A stretch of 48,240 bases of DNA from Acidimicrobiaceae bacterium (GCA_003138815.1 PLHD01000029.1:13316-61555); one strand, 5' to 3'; shown: positions 17,380 to 27,232, counted from the first letter of the stretch. Program-made: numbers and translations. Notes: generated by a model from the letters alone, not told the origin.

Positions 17380-18471
17380 ATGGTCGACGTTCTGCTGGAG
17401 ACCGCAGTTGCCAATTGGGAGCCGCGCTTCACCGCCAACGGAGTCGACGCCAGCGACTACGCGCGCATCACCAAGAGTCTCGAGCGTTGGGACGATTGGT
17501 GCGACGCATGGTGCTCCGGCGCCGAGACGCATCTCGCGCTCGCCGAGGCCGCCGAGCGCGAGGGCCGTCTTCTCAGCGCGGGCGAGTTCTACGCCCGCGC
17601 CGCCACCTACTTCCATTTCGCGAAGTTCCTATTCGTCCACGACCTCGACCAGGCCAAGGCCGCCCACGCCCGAGCGGTGGACGCGATCAACCGCGCCGTT
17701 CCCCTCTTCGACCCGCCGGGCAGCCGCGAGGAGATCGCCTTCGAGGGTTCCACGTTGGTTGGCATTTTCCGCGCGCCGCACCGGGACGGTCCGCACCCTA
17801 CGGTCATCTTGATCCCTGGCCTCGACTCGACGAAGGAGGAGTTCCGCGACGTCGAGCGCACCTTCCTCGACCGGGGTATGGCGGTGTTCGCCCTCGACGG
17901 TCCCGGACAGGGCGAGGCGGAGTGGACGCTCCCGATACGCCCCGAGTGGGACCGGGTCGGTGACACGGTGCTCGGCCACCTGCGTACGATGGCCGAGGTG
18001 GACAGCGAGCGCATCGGGGTCTGGGGCGTGAGCCTCGGCGGCTTCTACGCCGCGCGCATGGCCAGCTCCGACCTGCCGATCAAGGGAACCATTGCTTTGG
18101 CCGGTCCCTACAACCTCGGGGCCACGTGGAAGGACCTCAATCCACTCACTCGCCGCGCCTTCGAGGTCCGCTCGTTTTCCTCCTCGCCCGAAGAAGCGGA
18201 GAAGAGAGCCTGGGACATGACGCTCGAAGGCTTCGCGTCCAAGATAACGACGCCGCTACTGGTGATCATGGGCAAGCGCGACCGGCTCTTCCCCTGGCAG
18301 GACGGGCAGCGGCTGGCGAGCGAGGCACGCGGCGAGTCCAGGGTGGTGCTGCTTGAGGAAGGCAACCACGGTTGCGCCAACGTGGTGTACCGCCACCGCT
18401 CCCTCGGAGCCGACTGGATGGCCCAGCACCTGGACGTCGCGGCGAATCCAGGGTTAGGGATGAACACGTGA
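17380..18471 (+). CDS. Alpha/beta hydrolase related to 2,6-dihydroxypseudooxynicotine hydrolase
   Basis: A 363-residue cytoplasmic hydrolase. An N-terminal helical cap (about 1-120; ERWDDWCDAWCSGAETHLAL, GEFYARAATYFHFAKFLF) precedes the alpha/beta core. Ser218 lies in GVSLGG, with Asp301 in GKRDRLFPW and His330 in EGNHGCANV. Length and triad spacing closely match, as I recall them, those of the C-C bond hydrolase of nicotine breakdown. However, I do not see the extra Glu of that enzyme near residue 248 (the local sequence is NLGATW), so the substrate is probably different. A GGGGGGAGG ribosome-binding site precedes the ATG. It is divergent from the transporter operon and followed by E2 after 18 bp. 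Confidence 0.85.
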   Translation: MVDVLLETAVANWEPRFTANGVDASDYARITKSLERWDDWCDAWCSGAETHLALAEAAEREGRLLSAGEFYARAATYFHFAKFLFVHDLDQAKAAHARAVDAINRAVPLFDPPGSREEIAFEGSTLVGIFRAPHRDGPHPTVILIPGLDSTKEEFRDVERTFLDRGMAVFALDGPGQGEAEWTLPIRPEWDRVGDTVLGHLRTMAEVDSERIGVWGVSLGGFYAARMASSDLPIKGTIALAGPYNLGATWKDLNPLTRRAFEVRSFSSSPEEAEKRAWDMTLEGFASKITTPLLVIMGKRDRLFPWQDGQRLASEARGESRVVLLEEGNHGCANVVYRHRSLGADWMAQHLDVAANPGLGMNT

Positions 18472-18489
18472 ACCGCGAGGACGCACCAC

Positions 18490-19854
18490 ATGCCTAACGT
18501 CACCATGCCCCAGCTTGGCGAGACGGTCGCCGATGGCACGGTCACCAAGTGGTTCAAGAAGGTCGGCGACAATGTCGTGCGCGGCGAGGCCCTCTTCGAG
18601 GTGTCCACCGACAAGGTCGACACCGAAATACCCGCACCGGTCGACGGTGTCGTGACGTCGATACTCGTCGAGGAGGGCACGACCGTCGACGTGGGCACCG
18701 TTCTGTGCGTCATCGGCGGCGACGCGCCCAGCGCCGCGAGCGAAGTCCGCGCCCAGGTACCACGCGCCCAGCCTGCCTCTTCCGAGCCAGCGCCCGCCGC
18801 GTCGAGGTCGCGCGACGACGAAAAGGGCGACCGCGCCCGTCTCTCGCCCGTCGTGCGTCGCCTGCTGGGCGAGCACGGTCTCGAGGCCGGCCAGGTGACC
18901 GGCACGGGTCCTCAGGGTCGCATCACACGCGACGACATCCTCGCCTTCGTCGCGGCCGGCGGAGTCGGCGCACCGCCTGGCAGCGCTGCAATCTCGCAGT
19001 CTCCGGTGGTTCGCCGCTTGTTGCGCGAGCACGGTCTCGAGGCCGCCGCCATCATCGGCACAGGCCCGGACGGGCGGCTCACCCGCCACGACGTCGAGGC
19101 CGCCATAGGACGAGGTCCGTCGGCGTCGACCCCCGGCGTCGGCAACGATGAAGTGATTCCCTTCACGAAGATTCGTCGCCTCACCGCCGAGCACATGGTG
19201 CGCTCGAAGGCGACCTCGGCGCACACCTTGATGGTCAAGGAGGTCGACTACGAGCACGTCGAGACGGTGCGACGCAGCCACGGTGCGGCATTCAAGGAGG
19301 AGGAGGGATTCACCCTCACCTACCTTCCGTTCAACGCCCTGGCGGTGCTCGAAGCACTCCGGCAGTTCCCCCACCTCAATGCATCGGTCGGCGACGACGA
19401 ACTCATCGTTCATCATGACCTGAACCTGGGGATCGCCGTCGACCTTGACGGCGATGGCCTCGTCGTGCCGGTCGTGCACCGCAGCGACGGCTACGACCTT
19501 CGTTCCATCGCCCGAAAGATTCGCGAGCTGGCCGCTGGCGCGCGCTCCAAGAAGCTCACCGTCGATGACGTAACGGGCGGGACGTTCACCATCACGAATC
19601 CCGGCCCGTTCGACACGCTGCTCACGGGGGCGATCATCAACCAGCCGCAGGTGGCGATCCTCTCGACCGACGGGGTGCGCCGAAAGCCGGTGGTCCTGAC
19701 CCAGCTCGACGGCAGCGAGGCAATCGCCATCCATTCACTGGGTCTTCTCGCGCTCACGTTCGACCACCGCGCGGTCGACGGAGCCTACGCCGCCCGCTTC
19801 CTGGCCAGGGTTGGCGAGATCCTAAACACCCGTGACTGGGCGTCGGAACTCTAG
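18490..19854 (+). CDS. 2-oxoacid dehydrogenase E2 (lipoyl acyltransferase) with two tandem E3-binding domains
   Basis: A 454-residue E2 core enzyme that transfers the acyl group from E1 to CoA. One lipoyl domain (residues 1-77, lipoyl Lys42 in STDKVDTEI) is followed by a linker. Then come two peripheral-subunit-binding domains: 118-156 (SPVVRRLLGEHGLEAGQVTG, GPQGRITRDDI) and 170-207 (SPVVRRLLREHGLEAAAIIG, GPDGRLTRHDV). The catalytic domain (about 221-454) has His426 and Asp430 in FDHRAVDGAY. Most E2 proteins have one binding domain; two near-identical copies suggest duplication. GAGGA precedes the ATG. The matching E1 genes lie in the divergent operon; no E3 gene is in the window. Confidence 0.92.
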   Translation: MPNVTMPQLGETVADGTVTKWFKKVGDNVVRGEALFEVSTDKVDTEIPAPVDGVVTSILVEEGTTVDVGTVLCVIGGDAPSAASEVRAQVPRAQPASSEPAPAASRSRDDEKGDRARLSPVVRRLLGEHGLEAGQVTGTGPQGRITRDDILAFVAAGGVGAPPGSAAISQSPVVRRLLREHGLEAAAIIGTGPDGRLTRHDVEAAIGRGPSASTPGVGNDEVIPFTKIRRLTAEHMVRSKATSAHTLMVKEVDYEHVETVRRSHGAAFKEEEGFTLTYLPFNALAVLEALRQFPHLNASVGDDELIVHHDLNLGIAVDLDGDGLVVPVVHRSDGYDLRSIARKIRELAAGARSKKLTVDDVTGGTFTITNPGPFDTLLTGAIINQPQVAILSTDGVRRKPVVLTQLDGSEAIAIHSLGLLALTFDHRAVDGAYAARFLARVGEILNTRDWASEL

Positions 19855-19879
19855 CGTTTCACCCTTCGCGCACCGGAAC

Positions 19880-19885
19880 TACTCT
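19880..19885 (+). promoter_or_regulatory. -10 box (TACTCT) of a leaderless TetR gene
   Basis: TACTCT is followed by six bases and the ATG at 19892, so transcription would begin on the A of the ATG. No ribosome-binding site is seen. This favours 19892 over an in-frame ATG at 19832 that overlaps the E2 gene. Confidence 0.6.
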
Positions 19886-19891
19886 CACTAT

Positions 19892-20500
19892 ATGACGCGT
19901 AACAAGATCCTGGAAGCCTCAGCCCACGAGATCGAACTCAACGGACTGACGCAGTTCCGTGTCAAGCGGGTTGCGTTCGAAGCCAACATCTCGGTGGCGC
20001 TTCTCTACAGCTACTTTGACGACCGCGAGGACCTCATCGCTGCCGCGGTGGTCCACCGTTTTCGCCAGGTCCTCGTCGGACTAGCGGAGATCTTCACCAC
20101 GCCTCTTCGCAGTGTCGAGACCACCGACGACCTGCGCGGCGCCCTGGAGATCATGATCGCCGACGCGCAGCTTCCGCTACGGACCGACGCGCGCGTCCTG
20201 CGCATCGAAAGCATGTCCTTCGCGAGCCACAACCCGGCGGCCTCACTGGGAATCGCCGCCGCCAAGAGCGAAGCCAGCGACCTGATCATGGAGAGTGTGC
20301 AGCCACTCGTGGAGAAAGGACTCCTGGCCCGCGGGATGAGCGGCGTGGCCTTCGCGCGCATTTGGTACGCCTTGTTCTTCGGCCAGATCGCGGTCGAGGG
20401 CGAGCACGCACTGGCGATCAATGACGACGACTGGCTCATGGCGCTGCACGTGATTGCCGACTCGATGGTCAGGTCCGACCAGCCCGCGGCGATGCGTTAG
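19892..20500 (+). CDS. TetR/AcrR family transcriptional regulator
   Basis: A 202-residue regulator. The N-terminal helix-turn-helix domain spans about residues 1-50 (RNKILEASAHEIELNGLTQF, then RVKRVAFEANISVALLYSYF and DDREDLIAAAV). The C-terminal ligand domain (about 60-202) is helical and variable. It follows the E2 gene by 37 bp but has its own leaderless promoter, so it can be expressed separately. The likely target is the neighbouring hydrolase-E2 and transporter operons, by position only. Its 3' end overlaps the convergent membrane-protein gene by 4 bp. Confidence 0.85.
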   Translation: MTRNKILEASAHEIELNGLTQFRVKRVAFEANISVALLYSYFDDREDLIAAAVVHRFRQVLVGLAEIFTTPLRSVETTDDLRGALEIMIADAQLPLRTDARVLRIESMSFASHNPAASLGIAAAKSEASDLIMESVQPLVEKGLLARGMSGVAFARIWYALFFGQIAVEGEHALAINDDDWLMALHVIADSMVRSDQPAAMR

Positions 20501-21102
20501 AAACGTCGAAGCGGGCGCGAGTGGAGCGCGTACGTCCACTCGATGAGGCACCAGCCGAAGCCGACCTCGTTGAGGGTCTCGCCCTGCAGCAGGTACTGGA
20601 AGCGCCAGTCGGGCAGTGAGGCGGCCGCTACCAGGCCCCCAAAGGAGCTGCGCTGCCGCGCCGAGGCCCGAGCGCGACGTGAACGACGGATCAGCAGCAG
20701 CGCCGTGATCGCGACCTGGATCAGCGCCAACGTCACTCCGGTGGTCATGTGGGCCCAGTTCATGAACGTTCCTCGGTTGAACGGAGTGGCCAGCAGGACG
20801 AAGAGCCCGATCAACACCACTCGCAGCCCCACGACCGTCAGAGCCGGGACGTCGAACGCGGAGAAGTGGGCGGCGGTGCGCCAGAGCCCGAACGAGGCGA
20901 CCAGGAAGCCCGTCGACAGGAAAGGGAGCGTGTGCGCGCTGACGCCGTAGAAGGAGATCCCGTCGCGCTGCGCGACGCTGGCGTGCTTGATCAAGAGGCA
21001 GATCAGGAGAGTGGCGAAGAAGGCTCCCAGCGTGAGGGCCAGGAGATGGCGAAGCTGGACGCCGGTCGGCTCTCCTGTTACTGACGCGCCGTTCCCGCTC
21101 AT
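20497..21102 (-). CDS. Hypothetical four-helix membrane protein
   Basis: A 201-residue integral membrane protein with about four hydrophobic helices: LLALTLGAFFATLLICLLI (about 18-37), a second near 57-75, VVGLRVVLIGLFVLLATPF (about 88-108) and GVTLALIQVAITALLLI (about 120-138). A soluble C-terminal region contains SLPDWRFQYLLQGETLNEVG and IEWTYALHSRP. AGGATCAG precedes the ATG at 21102. I do not recognise the family. It is 20 bp downstream of the pyrophosphatase gene start-to-stop order on the same strand and may be co-transcribed with it. Confidence 0.65.
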   Translation of the reverse strand: MSGNGASVTGEPTGVQLRHLLALTLGAFFATLLICLLIKHASVAQRDGISFYGVSAHTLPFLSTGFLVASFGLWRTAAHFSAFDVPALTVVGLRVVLIGLFVLLATPFNRGTFMNWAHMTTGVTLALIQVAITALLLIRRSRRARASARQRSSFGGLVAAASLPDWRFQYLLQGETLNEVGFGWCLIEWTYALHSRPLRRF

Positions 21103-21122
21103 CTGATCCTGACGGGTGGCGG

Positions 21123-21605
21123 CTACCCCGGGAACCGGGCCCGCGACGCCTCGATCTCGGCCAGCGCCTCGGCCTTGCCGACCCAGTTCTCGACCTTCAT
21201 CCACTTGCCCTCGTCCAGGTCCTTGTAGACGGTGAAGAAGTGGGCGATCTTGTCCAGGACATCCTTGGGGACGTCGCCGATGTCGGTGGCCGACTTCCAC
21301 TTGGGGTCGTACGCCGGCACGCCGATGATCTTGGCGTCCTCACCGTTCTCATCAGTCATGATGCACATCCCCAGGACCTTGGTCTCGATCAGGCAGCCGG
21401 GGAAGGTCGGGTACTCGGTGAGCACGAGCGCGTCGAGGGGGTCCCCGTCGCCGCCGAGCGTGTCGGGGATGAACCCGTACTCGGCGGGGTACCCCATTGA
21501 GACCACGAGATGGCGATCCAGCATGATCGTGTGCTTCTCGTGGTCGTACTCGTACTTGTTCTGGCTGCCCTTAGGAATCTCAACAATCACGCTTATCGTA
21601 TCCAT
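21123..21605 (-). CDS. ppa: Inorganic pyrophosphatase (family I)
   Basis: A 160-residue soluble family I enzyme hydrolysing pyrophosphate to phosphate. Motifs are VIVEIPKGSQNKYEYDHEK, YPAEYGFIPDTLGGDGDPLD with the Asp-rich metal signature, and DPKWKSATDIGDVP; length is typical of bacterial members. AAGGAG precedes the ATG at 21605 by about ten bases. Downstream on the same strand is the four-helix membrane protein. Housekeeping role in driving biosynthetic reactions. Confidence 0.93.
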   Translation of the reverse strand: MDTISVIVEIPKGSQNKYEYDHEKHTIMLDRHLVVSMGYPAEYGFIPDTLGGDGDPLDALVLTEYPTFPGCLIETKVLGMCIMTDENGEDAKIIGVPAYDPKWKSATDIGDVPKDVLDKIAHFFTVYKDLDEGKWMKVENWVGKAEALAEIEASRARFPG

Positions 21606-21686
21606 GGCCAAGAGACTCCTTCTGAAGAACCTGCTGCGCGCTCGCGCAATCAGTGCCAATCGTAGCCAGCCACTCACCCCGGACCC

Positions 21687-22329
21687 GTGGCAGTTGCACA
21701 TTTCCGAGCCGACACCGCGATTCGGTGCCAGGACAAAGGTCTGGTGCCGCAGGGTGGCACGAAAGGACGGCGGTGCCCGCCTCTCCGACTCTTGGGCAAC
21801 CTCCGCGGACGGCGCTGCGGCGAGGTCCTGCTCATCTTCGCCGACCCGGCTCCGCGGCTCGACGTCCACAGCTCCTTCGTGCTCAACGGCTGCACGCGGG
21901 AGCTGTGGGACCGGCTCGACGCAGAACGAACCGCCCAGGACAGCGGCCCGCGCTGCTGGCTGATGGACGGCATCGGCAGGATCGAGAACGTGGAGCCGGT
22001 GCTGATCGATTTCGGCGGCATCGCGATGCGCCGTGTGGCGACGATCGAGGTTGACGGCCCGATGGACCAGGCCTCCTACACCGAGCGGCTCGTCAACCGT
22101 GGCGCGGCCAGGTACTTCGGCGCCAGCACGCCCCTGCACGAGCTCGTCTCGGCCGGCGGGAGCATCCACGTGATGCAGGCCTACTGCGCCGGGACCGACC
22201 CGACCCTGGGTCAGTCCGATCTGGGCACGCTGGTCGCACGGCTGGCGCTGCCCGACGGTTGGCGTTGCCGCACGCGTGGCCACGGTGCTCCAGGACGAGC
22301 TGCACAACACTTACACCCTGACGGGATAG
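21687..22329 (+). pseudogene. Broken gene of unrecognised soluble family
   Basis: An open frame with protein-like sequence runs from about 21830 (VLLIFADPAPRLDVHSSFVL, then GPRCWLMDGIGRIENVEPVL and SAGGSIHVMQAYCAGTDPTL) to LALPDGWR near 22263. There the frame changes, and VAARVATVLQDELHNTYTLT appears in another frame up to a TAG at 22327-22329. From memory, related actinobacterial proteins have about 15-20 residues between these blocks, so a small deletion with frameshift is likely. The 5' boundary is uncertain; GTG at 21687 is only the frame's first possible start. I do not know the function. Confidence 0.5.
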
Positions 22330-22332
22330 TCC

Positions 22333-22352
22333 GCCGTCTCGCGCGAGACGGC
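22333..22352. terminator. 20-bp perfect inverted repeat, terminator-like
   Basis: A perfect palindrome (half-site GCCGTCTCGC) four bases after the stop of the broken gene. As RNA it could fold into an eight-pair stem with a four-base loop. No T-run follows, so intrinsic termination is unproven; a protein-binding site is the alternative. Confidence 0.45.
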
Positions 22353-22429
22353 CGCGGGAAATGGCCGCCACCGAGGGGCCTAGACTTTCCCTGCGCGACC
22401 TACGGTCGACGGTGGACAAGGAGGTCCTG

Positions 22430-23284
22430 GTGGAACGTGTTGGTGTAGTGGGCTGCGGCCTCATGGGTTCAGGGATCGCCGAGATTGCCGCTCGAGCAGG
22501 AGCCGACGTCATCGTCGTCGAGCGTGACAACGCCGCCCTCGCCGCGGGCCAGGTACGCATCGAGCGCTCCCTGGCGCGCGCCGTGAGTTCGGGAAAGGTT
22601 CCCGAGGAGGAGGCCGACCTCGCGCGGGCGAGTCTGACCTACACCAATGACTTCGCGCTGCTGAGCGACCGCCAGTTCGTGATCGAGGCGGTGGCCGAGG
22701 ACGAGGACACCAAGGTAGAGATCTTCAAGAGGCTCGACGCCGTCATCAAGGACCCCGACGCCATCCTCGCGACGAACACGTCGTCGATCCCGATCATCAA
22801 ACTGGCCGTGTCCACCAAGCGGCCCGAGCAGGTCATCGGCATGCACTTCTTCAACCCGGTGCCGGTGCTCAAGCTCGTCGAGGTGATCTCCTCGCTGCTC
22901 ACGAGCGACGAGACCACCGCCCGGGTTCACGAATACGCCAAGACCGACCTCAAGAAGAGGGTCATCACGTCGCCCGACCGGGCCGGTTTCGTCGTCAACG
23001 CCCTGCTGATCCCCTACCTGCTCTCGGCCGTGCGAATGCTCGAGTCGGGCTTCGCGAGCGCCGAGGACATCGACACCGGCATGGTCGTGGGCTGCGCCCA
23101 CCCGATGGGGCCACTCGCCCTGACCGACCTTATCGGGCTCGACACGACCTTGGCGGTCGCCGAATCGCTCTACGCGGAGTTTAAGGAGCCCCACATGGCG
23201 CCGGCGCCGCTCCTGTCGCGCATGGTCCAGGCCGGGCTCCTGGGCCGCAAGTCAGGACAGGGCTTCTTCTCGTACAAGTCGTAG
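22430..23284 (+). CDS. hbd: 3-hydroxybutyryl-CoA dehydrogenase
   Basis: A 284-residue NAD(P)-dependent 3-hydroxyacyl-CoA dehydrogenase, standard length for the stand-alone FadB2/Hbd/PaaH enzyme. The Rossmann motif is VGVVGCGLMGSGIAEIAARA. The catalytic His lies in IGMHFFNPVPVLKLVEV and the Asn in SPDRAGFVVNALLIPYLL; the C-terminal domain has AHPMGPLALTDLIGLDTT. AAGGAG precedes the GTG at 22430 by six bases, which fixes the start. It interconverts acetoacetyl-CoA and 3-hydroxybutyryl-CoA in short-chain fatty acid or PHB-type metabolism. No thiolase or crotonase is adjacent. Confidence 0.92.
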   Translation: MERVGVVGCGLMGSGIAEIAARAGADVIVVERDNAALAAGQVRIERSLARAVSSGKVPEEEADLARASLTYTNDFALLSDRQFVIEAVAEDEDTKVEIFKRLDAVIKDPDAILATNTSSIPIIKLAVSTKRPEQVIGMHFFNPVPVLKLVEVISSLLTSDETTARVHEYAKTDLKKRVITSPDRAGFVVNALLIPYLLSAVRMLESGFASAEDIDTGMVVGCAHPMGPLALTDLIGLDTTLAVAESLYAEFKEPHMAPAPLLSRMVQAGLLGRKSGQGFFSYKS

Positions 23285-23343
23285 GGCTGCGCAGGGGCTG
23301 CGCGACGCTTCTCCTACGCTGATAGTGAGAGGGGAGGATGGCC

Positions 23344-24192
23344 GTGCCCAACTATGTTGTCACCCTGCGGTGCGTCGACGCGCCGGGGATCGTGCTCGCC
23401 ACCAGTTCGGCCATCGTCGCGCTCGGCGGGAACATCCTGGAGAACGATCAGTTCACCGACCCGGTGACGGGGCAGTTCTGCATGCGCACCCGCTTCGAGA
23501 CCGAGATCGATGACGGCGACGCCGTTCGCACACGCCTCGGCGACGAGCTGGAGCGCTTCGGGCCGACGCTCGGGGTCCGCCACGAGGAAGTCCGCCGGCG
23601 CGCACTGGTGATGGTGTCCAAGTACGACCACTGCCTCGCCGACCTCCTGTTCCGACGCGAGCAGGGCGACCTCCCGCTCGACATCGTGGCCGTCGTGAGC
23701 AATCACCCCGACTGCGCCGCGCTGGCGGCGCGCTACCAGGTTCACTTCCATCTGATTCCCGTGGGCCCGTCCACCAAGCAACGCGCCGAGGATGAGCTCC
23801 GAGAACTCCTGGCCCAGTACGGCGTCGACTTCGTGGTGCTCGCGCGCTACATGCAGGTCCTCTCGCCCGCCTTGTGCGCCGAGCTCTCGGGACGCATCAT
23901 CAACATCCACCATTCGTTCCTCCCGGGCTTCAAGGGCGCCAAGCCTTACCACCAGGCCTACGAACGCGGCGTGAAGCTCATCGGCGCCACCGCGCACTTC
24001 GTGACCGATGCCCTCGACGAGGGACCCATCATCGAGCAGGACGTGGTGCGTGTCTCGCACGCTCGCCAGCCGGGCGACCTCGTGGCCCTCGGGCGCGACA
24101 TCGAACGCAGCGTGCTTTCTCGCGCGGTGCGCCTGGTCAGCGAGGACCGGGTCGCTCTCGTGGGACGGCGAACGGTCATCTTCTCGCAATAG
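23344..24192 (+). CDS. purU: Formyltetrahydrofolate deformylase
   Basis: A 282-residue enzyme hydrolysing 10-formyl-THF to THF and formate, which feeds PurT-type purine synthesis and balances one-carbon pools. An N-terminal ACT domain (about 1-80) is followed by the formyltransferase-like domain. The active-site region is IINIHHSFLPGFKGAKPYHQ with the Asp in HFVTDALDEGPIIEQD; AVVSNHPDC precedes it. The ribosome-binding site GAGGGGAGG directly abuts an ATG at 23338 but sits six bases before the GTG at 23344, so I prefer the GTG. It converges with kynU, with 8 bp between stops. Confidence 0.92.
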   Translation: MPNYVVTLRCVDAPGIVLATSSAIVALGGNILENDQFTDPVTGQFCMRTRFETEIDDGDAVRTRLGDELERFGPTLGVRHEEVRRRALVMVSKYDHCLADLLFRREQGDLPLDIVAVVSNHPDCAALAARYQVHFHLIPVGPSTKQRAEDELRELLAQYGVDFVVLARYMQVLSPALCAELSGRIINIHHSFLPGFKGAKPYHQAYERGVKLIGATAHFVTDALDEGPIIEQDVVRVSHARQPGDLVALGRDIERSVLSRAVRLVSEDRVALVGRRTVIFSQ

Positions 24193-24200
24193 CGAGCGAA

Positions 24201-25433
24201 TCAGGTGACCGCGTGTCGGACCGCGAACCGCGGGTCACGAAACGATCCGACGGCCATTACTTCGACCATCCGATCAACCGCCTCGTAGACGTCGATGTAG
24301 CGCACGTAGAGCGGAGTGAAGCCGAACCGGCAGATGTCCGGAGCACGGAAGTCGCCGATCACGCCACTCTCGATCAGGGCCTGGATGATCGCGTAGCCGT
24401 CGGAGTGACGAAGAGACACCTGGCTGCCGCGCAAGGCGTGGTCGAGCGGCGTCACGACGTCGAACTGTCCAGGCAGCCGCTCGTCGACCAACTGGATGAA
24501 CAGGTCGGTCAGGGCGAGGCTCTTCGCGCGAACCTGGCTCATGGTCGCGTGGTCCCACACGTCCAGAGCGCCGTCGAGGGCAGCCAGGGCGATTATCGAG
24601 GGTGACGAGGTCACGAAGGCCTGCATCCCCTGGGCCGGCTCGTAGACCAATTCGAAATCGAAGGGGCGCGCGTGGCCCAGCCACCCGGGAAGGGGGTTCT
24701 CGAGGACGCCCTGCCACGATGATCGCACGTACAGAAACCCGGGGGCTCCCGGGCCGCCGTTCAGGTACTTGTAGGTGCAACCAGCGGCGAAGTCAGCGTC
24801 CGCGTCGGTCAGGTCGACGGGCACCGCGCCTGCCGAATGGGCCAGGTCCCACAACATCAGCGCACCCAACGCGTGGACCTTGGACGTGATGTCCTTCATG
24901 TCGAGCATCTCGCCGGTGCGGTAGTCGACGTGCGTCAGCATCACCAGCGCGACGTCGTCGTCCAGTTCCTGCGTCAAGGCCTCGCGGCGGATCGCCTTCA
25001 CGGTCACCGGGCGTCCGGCTCGCTTGGCCATCGCTTCGACGATGTAGATATCAGAATGGAAGTTGGCGGCGTCGGTCAGGACCACGTGCCGATCCGGGCG
25101 CTGGTCCAGCGCGCCGCCGATCAGCTTCGCGAGACAGAACGTCAAGGTGTCCGCCACGAGCACCTCACCCGACCGCGCACCGATGAGCGCGGCCAGACGG
25201 TTGCCGAGGCGCGTCGGGGTGGCCATCCAGCCCGCCGCGTTCCAGCTGGTGACCAGTCCTTCGGCCCACTCCTGGTCGATCGTCTCCTGGACCCTGGCGC
25301 GCGTTCGCTCGCAGACGGGACCGAGCGAGTTTCCGTCCAGATAGATGACTTTGTCGTCCAGTCTGAACTCGCGGCGAAGCGGCGCCAGCTCATCGGTCGC
25401 GTCGAGGGCGTGGCATTCATCACGTGTAATCAC
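24201..25433 (-). CDS. kynU: Kynureninase
   Basis: A 410-residue PLP enzyme cleaving kynurenine to anthranilate and alanine. Motifs are YLDGNSLGPVCERTR, the substrate region WNAAGWMATPTRLGNRLAAL, LMLWDLAHSAGAVPVDL with the PLP Asp, and the Schiff-base Lys in GCTYKYLNGGPGAPGF. The C-terminal domain ends RFGFTPLYVRYIDVYEAVDR. The GTG start at 25433 is supported by a TAGAGT box six bases upstream; an in-frame TTG at 25439 is less likely. No tryptophan 2,3-dioxygenase or kynurenine formamidase lies nearby, so the rest of the pathway, if present, is elsewhere. Confidence 0.92.
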   Translation of the reverse strand: MITRDECHALDATDELAPLRREFRLDDKVIYLDGNSLGPVCERTRARVQETIDQEWAEGLVTSWNAAGWMATPTRLGNRLAALIGARSGEVLVADTLTFCLAKLIGGALDQRPDRHVVLTDAANFHSDIYIVEAMAKRAGRPVTVKAIRREALTQELDDDVALVMLTHVDYRTGEMLDMKDITSKVHALGALMLWDLAHSAGAVPVDLTDADADFAAGCTYKYLNGGPGAPGFLYVRSSWQGVLENPLPGWLGHARPFDFELVYEPAQGMQAFVTSSPSIIALAALDGALDVWDHATMSQVRAKSLALTDLFIQLVDERLPGQFDVVTPLDHALRGSQVSLRHSDGYAIIQALIESGVIGDFRAPDICRFGFTPLYVRYIDVYEAVDRMVEVMAVGSFRDPRFAVRHAVT

Positions 25434-25439
25434 ACGCAA

Positions 25440-25445
25440 ACTCTA
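25440..25445 (-). promoter_or_regulatory. -10 box (TAGAGT) of leaderless kynU
   Basis: On the minus strand TAGAGT is followed by TTGCGT and then the GTG at 25433, so transcription would begin on the start codon. No ribosome-binding site is seen upstream. Confidence 0.6.
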
Positions 25446-25470
25446 CGCCGAGCCGTCGCGGCCCCGGAAG

Positions 25471-27150
<1,680 letters not shown>

Positions 27151-27220
27151 GCCATCCAGTGTTGCCGAAACGGCGCCACTCGGGCATCCGAACCCGTACT
27201 GGAGAGCGAAGGTTGGCAAT

Positions 27221-27226
27221 TACACT
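27221..27226 (+). promoter_or_regulatory. -10 box (TACACT) of a leaderless MFS gene
   Basis: TACACT is followed by six bases and GTG at 27233, placing transcription on the start codon. A weak CTGGAG at 27199-27204 is the best -35 candidate, 16 bases upstream. Confidence 0.6.
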
Positions 27227-27232
27227 CGCTTG

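Noticed and set aside
24201-25433. kynU and purU as a joint pathway (formate from kynurenine breakdown)
   Set aside because: The genes are convergent with separate promoters, and PurU makes, not uses, formate; no functional link is supported.
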